Assembly: GCF_012275535.1 (NCBI RefSeq)
Contig: NZ_JAAVTK010000004.1
Coordinates: 124,001-188,000, forward strand
DNA length: 64,000 nt
Origin: Hymenobacter artigasi
Lineage (GTDB): Bacteria > Bacteroidota > Bacteroidia > Cytophagales > Hymenobacteraceae
Direction: 5' to 3'
Of this stretch, positions 44,295-51,555 are shown in pieces. Both the position numbers and the translations under genes were made by a program. The notes beneath the pieces are model-generated. The model searched no databases, was not told the DNA's origin, and worked only from the letters and a program-made list of their open reading frames with translations. Within the stretch, counting starts at the first letter, position 1, and the number at the start of each line of letters is the position of its first letter.

Positions 44295-44578
44295 AGAACG
44301 AACAAGGGCAGGCCGTAGCCCGCAAAAACGGAGCTGCAGCCGAGGCCGGAGAAAACCGGTTTCTCCGGAATCAGGCAGCGGTTGCAGCTACCTGCAACGC
44401 CCCGGTTTCCGCAATTGTTTCGGTGCGCCCGGCGCGATGGCCGGTATTTACCCCGGAGTATTACTTTTCAAATACCGGCTTATAATTTACAAACAGACTG
44501 CTTTGGTTCAGCAAATTCAGCCTGCGGCCGGCGCATCTTTGTGGTCCGTTTTATCTCTGATACTGTATTCTTATCGCT

Positions 44579-45025
44579 ATGAAGAAAGGTTTATGGCTAG
44601 CGGCCGCCCTTTTTTGCTCCGTGCTCACCGCCCATGCCCAAAGCCCGGAGCTGACCAAAGCCGTCCTGAAAAGTAATGCTCCGGCGGCCGAAGCCCTGCT
44701 CAGCGCCGGGGCCAACCCCAACGCCGCCGTCCAAATCGTGCCCGGCTTCCCCACCACCTACCTCATCACGGCTGCCACCAACAACAGCCTCGACCTGGTC
44801 CGGCTCCTGCTTAGCCACAAGGCCCAGGTCAACCAGCCCGATGCCTTCAAAGGCACCGCCCTGATGGCCGCCGTAAGCAAGACCAACAAGGCCATGGTGG
44901 AGCTCCTGCTGGCCAGCGGGGCCGATGTGCGGGCCAAAGATGACGATGGCAAAGACGCCCTGGCCTTGGCCAAAGAAGGTGGCAACAAGGAAATTATCGC
45001 GCTGCTGGAGCAGAAGCTGAAATAA
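44579..45025 (+). CDS. Secreted ankyrin repeat protein
   Basis: A 148-residue protein with signal peptide MKKGLWLAAALFCSVLTAHA and four ankyrin-like repeats: APAAEALLSAGANPNAAVQI, NNSLDLVRLLLSHKAQVNQP, NKAMVELLLASGADVRAKDD and a final GGNKEIIALLEQKL. Repeats of this kind bind other proteins; the partner is unknown. The 284-base gap before it, back to the MMPL gene, contains no gene that I can support. Confidence 0.88.
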   Translation: MKKGLWLAAALFCSVLTAHAQSPELTKAVLKSNAPAAEALLSAGANPNAAVQIVPGFPTTYLITAATNNSLDLVRLLLSHKAQVNQPDAFKGTALMAAVSKTNKAMVELLLASGADVRAKDDDGKDALALAKEGGNKEIIALLEQKLK

Positions 45026-45120
45026 CCCGTTCCGTTCTGCAAAGAAGTGGGACTGTCGTGTATCTTAGAGGCTGCTAACCGCTTGGTTTTCTTTATTCCC
45101 CTCACCCCACCCCTTTACTC

Positions 45121-45357
45121 ATGAAAAATACCCTGCTCGCCCTCGCCCTGTTCGCTTTCGCCGGTACCACTGCTTTCGCCCACGACGGCCACGACAAGCC
45201 CGGCCAGAAAGGCAAGAAGGAGTGCACCGCCAGCATGAAGGCTTCGTGCACCAAAGACATGAAAGGTGGCATGGCCGGTGGCTCGTGCTGCATGAAAGGC
45301 GGCAAAACCGCCAGCGTGAAGCCCGCCGCCAAGCCGGAGGCTGCCGTTAAGCTCTAA
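45121..45357 (+). CDS. Small secreted Cys/Met/His-rich protein
   Basis: A 78-residue protein with signal peptide MKNTLLALALFAFAGTTAFA, then AHDGHDKPG and the segment KECTASMKASCTKDMKGGMA with GGSCCMKGG. Histidine, methionine and cysteine density suggests soft-metal binding such as copper, which is inference. The end is alanine- and lysine-rich. A terminator follows, so it is a transcript of its own. Confidence 0.7.
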   Translation: MKNTLLALALFAFAGTTAFAHDGHDKPGQKGKKECTASMKASCTKDMKGGMAGGSCCMKGGKTASVKPAAKPEAAVKL

Positions 45358-45389
45358 TTACGGCCGGCTTCGGCCGCTGCTCGAGAAAC

Positions 45390-45423
45390 AAAAAGCCGCT
45401 TCTGAATCAGGAGCGGCTTTTTG
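45390..45423 (+). terminator. Terminator after the small metal-binding-like gene
   Basis: AAAAAGCCGCT(T)CTG and the complementary CAGGAGCGGCTTTTT form a hairpin with flanking U tract. Confidence 0.8.
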
Positions 45424-45473
45424 TTAGCCAAAAATCCATAAGTTTACCCTGTTTTCTACCAACCCCAAAACTT

Positions 45474-46577
45474 ATGGAGCTTATTGACCAACTTACTAAT
45501 CTGGCTTCGCGTGCCCAGAAGCAAATTGCGCATATTCAGACCGAAGAAGCCACAAAAACGGCATTGGTGATGCCGTTTATCAATGCGCTTGGCTATAACG
45601 TGTTTGACCCCACGGAAGTAGTCCCTGAGTTCATTTGTGATATTGGTACGAAGAAGGGCGAAAAGATTGATTATGCCATTATGCGCGATGGCAAGCCAAT
45701 CATTCTAATTGAGTGCAAACACGTTGGCAGTGACCTCAATATCAACCATGCCAGCCAGCTGTTTCGGTATTTTCACGTAACCGAAGCACGAATTGCCATC
45801 CTCACCAATGGCCTTGTTTATCGGTTATTCACCGATTTAGAACAGGCCAACAAAATGGACGAAAGGCCTTTCCTGGAGTTTGACCTCACCAGCTTCAATG
45901 AAAACGATGTTGCTGAAATCAAAAAGCTCAGCAAGGCCTCATTCAACATTGAGGACATACTTTTTGCCGCATATAATCTCAAATACATGCGGGCTTTCAA
46001 AAAATATTTCGATGAGCAGTTTACTCAGCCATCGGCCGACTTTATAAACTTTGTGTCGAAGCAAGTGTATGAAGGAGTGCTAACTCCGAAACTCAAAGAG
46101 CAATTCAGCATCTTGGTGCACCGTTCGTTTCATCAGTTTCTGAATGATAAAATAGCCATGCGGTTGCGGTCAGCAATGATTGATATCAGCGGACAAAGTT
46201 TGTTGGTGAACGACGTGCCGGCAGCGCCGCTACCAGAACCGCCAGTTGGTGCTGATACCGACAGCAAGGAAAAGGACATTGAGACAACCGTTGAGGAAAC
46301 GGAAGGATTTATGATTGTGCGCGCCATTCTGCGCAAGACTGTTCCGGTGAATCGGGTAGTGATGCGGGACGTGCAATCATATTGTGGCATTTTGTTGGAC
46401 GATAATAACCGCAAGCCAATTTGTCGTTTGCACTTCAACAGCAGCAAGAAATACGTGACGTTGTTTGATATTGAAGGGGGTGAGCGAGTTGATATTATTT
46501 CACTGGATGACCTATACGGCATGGCTTCCCGCATCCGGGCTGCTGTGCAAAAGCACGAAACAAAAGTGACTGTTTAG
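45474..46577 (+). CDS. Orphan HsdR N-terminal domain protein (type I restriction-like)
   Basis: A 367-residue protein. The PD-(D/E)XK part is visible: NVFDPTEVVPEFICDIGTKK, then GEKIDYAIMRDGKPIILIEC followed by K (D, then E-x-K), near residues 60-85. ARIAILTNGLVYRLFTDLEQ follows. After it comes a helical region and a C-terminal segment (NRKPICRLHFNSSKKYVTLF) typical of stand-alone proteins annotated as HsdR_N. No motor domain, methylase or specificity gene is linked. GC is clearly lower than the neighbours, which suggests acquisition. Confidence 0.85.
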   Translation: MELIDQLTNLASRAQKQIAHIQTEEATKTALVMPFINALGYNVFDPTEVVPEFICDIGTKKGEKIDYAIMRDGKPIILIECKHVGSDLNINHASQLFRYFHVTEARIAILTNGLVYRLFTDLEQANKMDERPFLEFDLTSFNENDVAEIKKLSKASFNIEDILFAAYNLKYMRAFKKYFDEQFTQPSADFINFVSKQVYEGVLTPKLKEQFSILVHRSFHQFLNDKIAMRLRSAMIDISGQSLLVNDVPAAPLPEPPVGADTDSKEKDIETTVEETEGFMIVRAILRKTVPVNRVVMRDVQSYCGILLDDNNRKPICRLHFNSSKKYVTLFDIEGGERVDIISLDDLYGMASRIRAAVQKHETKVTV

Positions 46578-46596
46578 CTAGTCATTACCATTTTCA

Positions 46597-46637
46597 AAAA
46601 TAGAGAAGGCTGCCCGCTTAGGCAGCCTTCTCTATTT
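46597..46637. terminator. Terminator between the HsdR-N gene and thyA
   Basis: AAAAATAGAGAAGGCTGCC pairs perfectly with GGCAGCCTTCTCTATTTTT around CGCTTA, with A/T tracts. It ends 27 bases before thyA. Confidence 0.88.
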
Positions 46638-46663
46638 TTGAGGGTCCAGTTACGTCACACCCC

Positions 46664-47458
46664 ATGCGCCAATACCAAGCCCTCCTCCGCCAAATCCTCG
46701 ACACTGGCACCGTGAAAACCGACCGGACGGGCACCGGCACGGTATCCATTTTCGGCCCCCAAATGCGGTTCAATCTGGCCGAGGGCTTCCCGCTGGTGAC
46801 CACCAAAAAGGTGCATTTGAAGAGCATCATCCACGAATTGCTGTGGTTTTTGCAGGGCGATACCAACATTGCCTACCTCAAGGAGCACGGCGTGAAAATC
46901 TGGGATGAGTGGGCCGACGCCAACGGCGACCTCGGCCCCGTATACGGCCACCAGTGGCGCTCCTGGCCCGATGGCCACGGCGGCCACATCGACCAGATTT
47001 CGCAGATTATCCAGCAGCTCAGGACGCAGCCCGACTCGCGCCGCATCCTCGTTTCGGCCTGGAATGTGGCCGAGCTGCCCGAAATGAAATTGCAGCCCTG
47101 CCACGCCCTGTTTCAGTTCTACGTGGCCGATGGCAAGCTCTCGTGCCAGCTCTACCAGCGCTCGGCCGACGTGTTTTTGGGCGTACCGTTCAACATTGCC
47201 AGCTATGCGCTGCTCACCCTCATGGTAGCCCAGGTAGTGGGCCTGCAACCCGGCGAGTTCATCTGGACCGGCGGCGACACCCACCTCTACAGCAACCACC
47301 TGGAGCAGGCCCGCCTACAGTTGGAGCGCGAGCCCAAACCGCTGCCCCGGATGCTGATAAACCCCGAGGTAACGGATATTTTTGGATTCCAATATGAGGA
47401 CTTCAAGCTGGAGAATTATGAGCCCTGGCCGGCGATAAAAGCGCCGGTAGCCGTATAG
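46664..47458 (+). CDS. thyA: Thymidylate synthase ThyA
   Basis: ThyA methylates dUMP to dTMP with methylene-tetrahydrofolate. At 264 residues it has the E. coli-type length. Motifs: [40 protein letters not shown], the nucleophile in [39 protein letters not shown], and [13 protein letters not shown]. The start gives [15 protein letters not shown]. No folA is next to it. The next gene follows six bases after its stop. Confidence 0.97.
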   Translation: MRQYQALLRQILDTGTVKTDRTGTGTVSIFGPQMRFNLAEGFPLVTTKKVHLKSIIHELLWFLQGDTNIAYLKEHGVKIWDEWADANGDLGPVYGHQWRSWPDGHGGHIDQISQIIQQLRTQPDSRRILVSAWNVAELPEMKLQPCHALFQFYVADGKLSCQLYQRSADVFLGVPFNIASYALLTLMVAQVVGLQPGEFIWTGGDTHLYSNHLEQARLQLEREPKPLPRMLINPEVTDIFGFQYEDFKLENYEPWPAIKAPVAV

Positions 47459-47463
47459 GCGGC

Positions 47464-47979
47464 ATGAGAAGCCTCGCGCTAAGTTTGGCATTGCTGGGAA
47501 GCGCGCTGTTGGCGGCCGGCACGGCGCATGCCCAATACGCCGCGCCGGGCTTCCCCATGCTGCCGCAGGGCCGCCTGCCGGTAGCCAAAGTCGCCGCGAA
47601 GCTGCAGTCGCCCATTCTGCCGCGCTTCTGGCACGAGGCCGACCCCGCCAAGCTGGTGGCAGGCCGCACCGAGTTTTTTGCCTTCGTATCGGAACACGCC
47701 AAATTTCCGGATGGGGCTAAGCCCACCGCCGCGCAGCCGAAGGCCCCGCTGCCCACCGGCCGCCTGTTGGTGCGGGTGCTGGTGCGGCCCGATGGCTCGG
47801 TGCGCCAGCCGCCGCGCGTGATGCGCCGCGAGTTGGCCCTGCCCGAAAGCGCCTATCTGCCCAGCGCCATTCAGGCCCTTGATGCTGAGGCGCAACGCGT
47901 GCTGGGGGCCCTGCGCTTCGTGCGCTCCAAGTCGGTGCAGGATTCGCTGGTGGTGCCCATGCGCTTTATTGAGCAATAA
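47464..47979 (+). CDS. Secreted TonB-C-terminal-like protein 1
   Basis: A 171-residue protein with signal peptide MRSLALSLALLGSALLAAGT. It has SPILPRFWHEADPAKLVAGR and then LVRVLVRPDGSVRQPPRVMR, which resembles the strand-helix core of TonB C-terminal domains; ALRFVRSKSVQDSLVVPMRF closes it. No membrane anchor or proline-rich spacer, so it is not a complete TonB. It is a diverged tandem copy of the gene that follows. Role unknown. Confidence 0.65.
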   Translation: MRSLALSLALLGSALLAAGTAHAQYAAPGFPMLPQGRLPVAKVAAKLQSPILPRFWHEADPAKLVAGRTEFFAFVSEHAKFPDGAKPTAAQPKAPLPTGRLLVRVLVRPDGSVRQPPRVMRRELALPESAYLPSAIQALDAEAQRVLGALRFVRSKSVQDSLVVPMRFIEQ

Positions 47980-48027
47980 CGCTTTGCAAAGGGCGTTGCT
48001 GGTCGTGTTGATTTCATTCGCAACAAT

Positions 48028-48549
48028 ATGGAAATAAGCCTACTAATCCCGGGACTATGTTTGGCTGCGACGGCCGGCTGCTTGGCGCAGGGTAGTGGCG
48101 AAGTTTATGCTGCGCCGGGAATGCGGGTGCATTTGCAACGGAGCCTGCCTGCCGCGCCCGCCAGAAGCCATATTGTACCGACAAAAACAGGAATGCCGAT
48201 TCCGCTGACTTCACCCATACTAGCTCGTTTTTGGCACGAAGCAGATTCGGGAGCCCGGCAGGCAGGATATGCTCAGTTTATTCGTACGATTCAGCATCTG
48301 ACCAAGTACCCGGTTCCGGCGCTACGTGCTCAAACGGAAGGGCGCATTTTTGTCAGGGCCATCATTTCGGCCGATGGAATACCGGCAAAAATTGAGGTCG
48401 TTAAGCGAAATATGACTGCCGGAGCTTCTGAAGAATCATTGAGTTTGTTGGATGCGGAATCAATACGAGTGATTAAGTCGATGAAATTTGAACCTAAAGC
48501 CAACGGGGCCGACACGGTTACTGTGCCAATGGGATACTTTGTTCAGTAG
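48028..48549 (+). CDS. Secreted TonB-C-terminal-like protein 2
   Basis: A 173-residue paralogue of the gene just upstream: SPILARFWHEADSGARQAGY corresponds to the same block, then FVRAIISADGIPAKIEVVKR and IKSMKFEPKANGADTVTVPM. Signal peptide after MEISLLIPGL. The DNA is visibly poorer in GC and uses different codons from its paralogue. Its last 32 bases overlap the 3' end of the aminotransferase gene on the other strand. Confidence 0.62.
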   Translation: MEISLLIPGLCLAATAGCLAQGSGEVYAAPGMRVHLQRSLPAAPARSHIVPTKTGMPIPLTSPILARFWHEADSGARQAGYAQFIRTIQHLTKYPVPALRAQTEGRIFVRAIISADGIPAKIEVVKRNMTAGASEESLSLLDAESIRVIKSMKFEPKANGADTVTVPMGYFVQ

Positions 48550-49369
48550 CCTGACCCAAATTCATCAAAATGGTAATCAGTCCATTGTGAATAGGTTTGT
48601 AGGCTGTGCCAGCTACTGAATGTACTATTCGCATCGCCGCGACATTAGCCGTAAAAACAGCTTCTGCCGCCAGCAATTCTTTTTGCAGAAATAGTCCTTC
48701 CCGGCACGCCATGCCCGCCGTCCGTGCCGCCCGCAACACCTGCGCCCGACGCACGCCCGCCACGCAGCCCGTTTCGAGCGAAGGCGTAAACAGCACCCCA
48801 TCTTTCAGCCAAAAAATAGCCGCCGCGCCCGCCTCCGCCACATGCCCGGCCGCATCGCAAAGAATGATTTCATCGAGCCCGCGCTGCTGCCGTTCATGAG
48901 CGGCTCGCACGTAGAGCCACGACTGCGGGCCTTTACAAAAGCTAAGCGGCGAATGAATGGAGTGGTTTTCGACGGCAAAATCAGCATTCGCGATGGCTGT
49001 GTCGTCAGGCAAGAAAGCTTCGGCGGTGGCCAGCCATTCGGCGGCGTCGGTGGTGGGGGTGTAGCGGCCGCCGCCGGTGCGCCAGAGCTGCAGGCGCAGG
49101 CGGGCGGCGGGTAGCTGGTTGGCGGTAACGAGGCGGGTCAGGGTCGCTTCCAATGCTTCGGGGGTGGCCAGGGCAGCGGGCAGCGTGAGGTACAGGGCGG
49201 CGGCGGCCTGCTGCATGCGGGTGTGGTGGTCGGCAGCGAGGCGCAGGCGGCCGTCGGTGAAAACGAGGGTTTCGAAGAAGCCATCGCCAAAGGCCAGGCC
49301 GCGGTTAGGCAGGGCCACCCCAAACCCTTCTGCTTCAATCAATAAATTATTAAACAGCAATTTGCTCAT
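48518..49369 (-). CDS. Class IV aminotransferase (BCAT/ADC lyase-like)
   Basis: A 283-residue fold-type IV PLP enzyme. The opening LPNRGLAFGDGFFETLVFTD is typical. LSFCKGPQSWLYVRAAHERQ contains the likely PLP lysine, GLDEIILCDAAGHVAEAGAA carries the phosphate-binding glutamate region, and FTPSLETGCVAGVRRAQVL follows. Branched-chain transamination and 4-amino-4-deoxychorismate lyase (PabC) are both possible; length and context do not decide. Confidence 0.85.
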   Translation of the reverse strand: MSKLLFNNLLIEAEGFGVALPNRGLAFGDGFFETLVFTDGRLRLAADHHTRMQQAAAALYLTLPAALATPEALEATLTRLVTANQLPAARLRLQLWRTGGGRYTPTTDAAEWLATAEAFLPDDTAIANADFAVENHSIHSPLSFCKGPQSWLYVRAAHERQQRGLDEIILCDAAGHVAEAGAAAIFWLKDGVLFTPSLETGCVAGVRRAQVLRAARTAGMACREGLFLQKELLAAEAVFTANVAAMRIVHSVAGTAYKPIHNGLITILMNLGQATEQSIPLAQ

Positions 49370-49385
49370 GCGTGCGCTATCGAAT

Positions 49386-49433
49386 ACAAAATCCGTGAAA
49401 TCCGTTTAAATCCGAGCCAATCCGTGGTCTAGA
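49386..49433. repeat. Single arm related to the 10631-10825 repeat
   Basis: ACAAAATCCGTGAAATCCGT resembles the right arm at 10790-10810 (ACAAAATCCGTGAATTCCGC). It fills the gap between the aminotransferase start and the dprA stop and includes that stop. Confidence 0.6.
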
Positions 49434-50553
49434 CCAAGCCAAACTTCTTCCCCGGCAGCGCCCGCACCACGCCCCGAAACTCCAGCGTAAGCAGTAGCGA
49501 AGCGACGGCGTAGATGGCCACCTGGGCTTTCCAGGCCAGCTCGTCCATGTGCAGCTCGCGGCCGGGCGCGGTGTTCAGCACAGTTATGAGGCTGAACTCG
49601 TCGGCCGTGAAATCATCGGCCGAGTAGGAGGGTGCCGGCTTGAACTTGCCCGACTGGTGCAGAGCCGCGTCCCAGTTCAGGAGCTGCTCCAGGTCGCGGG
49701 GCTCGGCGTAGAGGGCGGCTTTGTTGTCGCGAATCAGGGCGTTGCAGCCGGCCGAAACGGCCGAGCCCAGGTTGCCGGGCACGGCCAGCACGTCGCGGTC
49801 GTAGCTCAGGGCTAGCTCGGCGGTGATGAGGGCACCGCCCTTGATGGCGGCTTCTACCACTACAGTGCCGTCGCTCAGGCCCGCAATGATGCGGTTGCGA
49901 GCCGGGAAGTTGTAGCGGTCGGGCGGCGTGCCAAAGGGGAATTCGGTGAGCAGGCCGCCTTGCTCACGCATTTTCTCGGCCGTTTTGCGGTGTGCGGCGG
50001 GGTAAATGATATCGAGGCCGGTGGCCATCACGCCCACGGTTTCGAGGCCTTCCTGCAGGGCAGCGCGGTGCGCTATAATGTCGATGCCGTAAGCCAGGCC
50101 GCTCACCACCAGCGGCTGGTGCGGCAGCAAGCCGGTGATGATGCGCTCGGTTTGCTCGCGGCCGTAGTCGGTGGCCTGGCGGGTGCCCACGAGGGCCACG
50201 ATTTTGGGCGCGTTCAAATCGGCCGTGCCCTGGTAGTAGAGAATAACCGGCGCATCCGAAATCAGCTTCAGGCGGCTGGGGAAGCGCTTGCTGGTGTAAA
50301 ACAGGATTTCGACGCCTTCCTTTTCGGCCTTTTTTAGGTCGGCTTCCGCCTTGCGGAAGGCTTTTTCCCGTTCCGGACCGGTGAGGTTTTTTACGGTGAC
50401 CTCGCCCACGCCGGGAATGCGGCGCAGCTTGCCGGGCGGCATCATCAGCACGCTTTTGGCCGAGCCGCCGTAGCTCATCAGCTGGCGGGTGAGCTGCGGG
50501 CCGACGCCGGGGAGCAGCGTGAGGGCAAGTTCGTGGAAGAGGAGGTCGTTCAT
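49429..50553 (-). CDS. dprA: DNA processing protein DprA
   Basis: DprA binds incoming single-stranded DNA and loads RecA in natural transformation. The 374-residue protein has an N-terminal helix-hairpin-helix-like part (LLPGVGPQLTRQLMSYGGSA, RIPGVGEVTVKNL), the Rossmann-like domain with VALVGTRQATDYGREQTERI, VSGLAYGIDIIAHRAALQEG and FPARNRIIAGLSDGTVVVEA, and a C-terminal winged-helix end (LHMDELAWKAQVAIYAVASL). Its ATG overlaps the DUF559 stop (ATGA, 50550-50553), so it may be translationally coupled to that gene. Confidence 0.95.
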   Translation of the reverse strand: MNDLLFHELALTLLPGVGPQLTRQLMSYGGSAKSVLMMPPGKLRRIPGVGEVTVKNLTGPEREKAFRKAEADLKKAEKEGVEILFYTSKRFPSRLKLISDAPVILYYQGTADLNAPKIVALVGTRQATDYGREQTERIITGLLPHQPLVVSGLAYGIDIIAHRAALQEGLETVGVMATGLDIIYPAAHRKTAEKMREQGGLLTEFPFGTPPDRYNFPARNRIIAGLSDGTVVVEAAIKGGALITAELALSYDRDVLAVPGNLGSAVSAGCNALIRDNKAALYAEPRDLEQLLNWDAALHQSGKFKPAPSYSADDFTADEFSLITVLNTAPGRELHMDELAWKAQVAIYAVASLLLTLEFRGVVRALPGKKFGLV

Positions 50554-51032
50554 TGGGTCACCTCACCCCCCGGCCCCCTCTCCTTTGGGAGAGGGGGAGC
50601 CTGACGACATCCTTGCGGGTTGGGTGAGTGTTTTAGTAAGTGGGTAGAAATTTGTTTCAGGACGTAATCGGGGTGTTGGAGAACTTCTTGGTTGGTGAAG
50701 CGCATGATGTGGAAGCCTAATTCGTGCAAATCGTACGTGCGGCCCCCATCATATTCGGCTTGCTCAACCTCAAAATGATACTCGCCATCCACTTCGATAA
50801 TTAGCCAGGCAGGCAGACAAATAAAATCGACAATGTATCGCTCAATGGCATGCTGCCGCCGAAAGCGCGGCCCCAACTTATTGCCCCGTACTAATTGCCA
50901 AAGCACATTCTCCGCCTCCGTAGCCTTCTGCCGATTCGCCCGCGAATAGTCCTTGAGCGAATTCCGCCAAGTTTCCGCATCCGTCATAAAAGCATGAAAA
51001 TAGGCCGGCTTCTCGTTGCCTCCGCTATCCAT
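50550..51032 (-). CDS. DUF559 (Vsr-like) endonuclease domain protein
   Basis: A 160-residue PD-(D/E)XK protein of the DUF559 group, related in fold to Vsr mismatch endonuclease. Visible are KATEAENVLWQLVRGNKLG with the first glutamate, FRRQHAIERYIVDFICLPAW and LIIEVDGEYHFEVEQ, giving the D ... E-x-D metal site, then YDLHELGFHIMRFTNQEVLQ. The last 18 residues, from RQAPPLPKERGPGGEVTQ, are encoded by the left inverted repeat. Start at 51032; a second ATG at 50987 (MTDAETWRNS) is also possible. Role in spread of the repeat is inference. Confidence 0.85.
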   Translation of the reverse strand: MDSGGNEKPAYFHAFMTDAETWRNSLKDYSRANRQKATEAENVLWQLVRGNKLGPRFRRQHAIERYIVDFICLPAWLIIEVDGEYHFEVEQAEYDGGRTYDLHELGFHIMRFTNQEVLQHPDYVLKQISTHLLKHSPNPQGCRQAPPLPKERGPGGEVTQ

Positions 51033-51117
51033 AATTCCTGAGCAAAAAGAAAAGAAAAAAACAAGAAGTCGTCAGGCTCCCCCTCTCCCAAAGGAGAGGG
51101 GGCCGGGGGGTGAGGTG
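50558..51117. mobile_element. Candidate mobile cassette: DUF559 gene between perfect 50-nt inverted repeats
   Basis: The segments 50558-50609 and 51068-51117 are identical inverted copies over 50 nt. Each carries an internal hairpin (CCCTCTCC-TTTG-GGAGAGGG type) and the inner end GAGCCTGACGAC. They enclose the DUF559 endonuclease gene. The outer right end is three bases past the MerR stop; the outer left end is a few bases before dprA. The same arm type occurs without a gene at 27965-28114. No target-site duplication was recognised. Confidence 0.65.
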
Positions 51118-51120
51118 GGC

Positions 51121-51474
51121 CTACTCCGGCCGCGCCACATCCAACTCCTTCTTGAGCGATACCAGAAACGCCCGCACCTTCTCCAGACTCTGCACCACGT
51201 CAATCTTCTCCTTGAGCTGCGGGCCCTTCTGCTTGAGCATGTCGCGCGCGCCGGGAATAGTATAGCCGCGCTCCTTCACCAGGTGGTAAATGGTGCGGAA
51301 AATCTCGATATCCTGCGGCGTATATAAACGGTTGCCTTTCTTACTGCGGCGGGGCCGTAATTCTTCAAATTCGGTTTCCCAGAAGCGCACCAGCGACTCG
51401 GCCACCTTGAACTGGGCGGCTACTTCGCCGATGGTGAAGTACTGTTTCTCAATGCTGCGCTCTTTATAGGGCAT
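51121..51474 (-). CDS. MerR family transcriptional regulator
   Basis: A 117-residue DNA-binding protein. The winged HTH reads YFTIGEVAAQFKVAESLVRF, WETEFEELRPRRSKKGNRLY and TPQDIEIFRTIYHLVKERGY, typical of MerR. A coiled-coil dimer helix follows (KGPQLKEKIDVVQSLEKVRA). No cysteine pair for metal sensing is present. This short type is conserved near cell-division and DNA-uptake genes in Bacteroidota. Its target is not shown. Divergent from alaS. Confidence 0.92.
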   Translation of the reverse strand: MPYKERSIEKQYFTIGEVAAQFKVAESLVRFWETEFEELRPRRSKKGNRLYTPQDIEIFRTIYHLVKERGYTIPGARDMLKQKGPQLKEKIDVVQSLEKVRAFLVSLKKELDVARPE

Positions 51475-51479
51475 ATGGC

Positions 51480-51487
51480 TACCTTTG
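51480..51487 (+). promoter_or_regulatory. Candidate -7 element of alaS
   Basis: TACCTTTG fits TAnnTTTG and lies 69 bases before the alaS start, in the gap to the divergent MerR gene. Confidence 0.35.
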
Positions 51488-51555
51488 CAATTACTCCGAA
51501 AAGTACCTAAAAAAACCGCATCGGCCGCAATTTCGGTCGTTATGCCTCCTCGCTT

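Noticed and set aside
45474..46577. A complete restriction-modification system
   Set aside because: No methylase, specificity or motor gene lies on either side.
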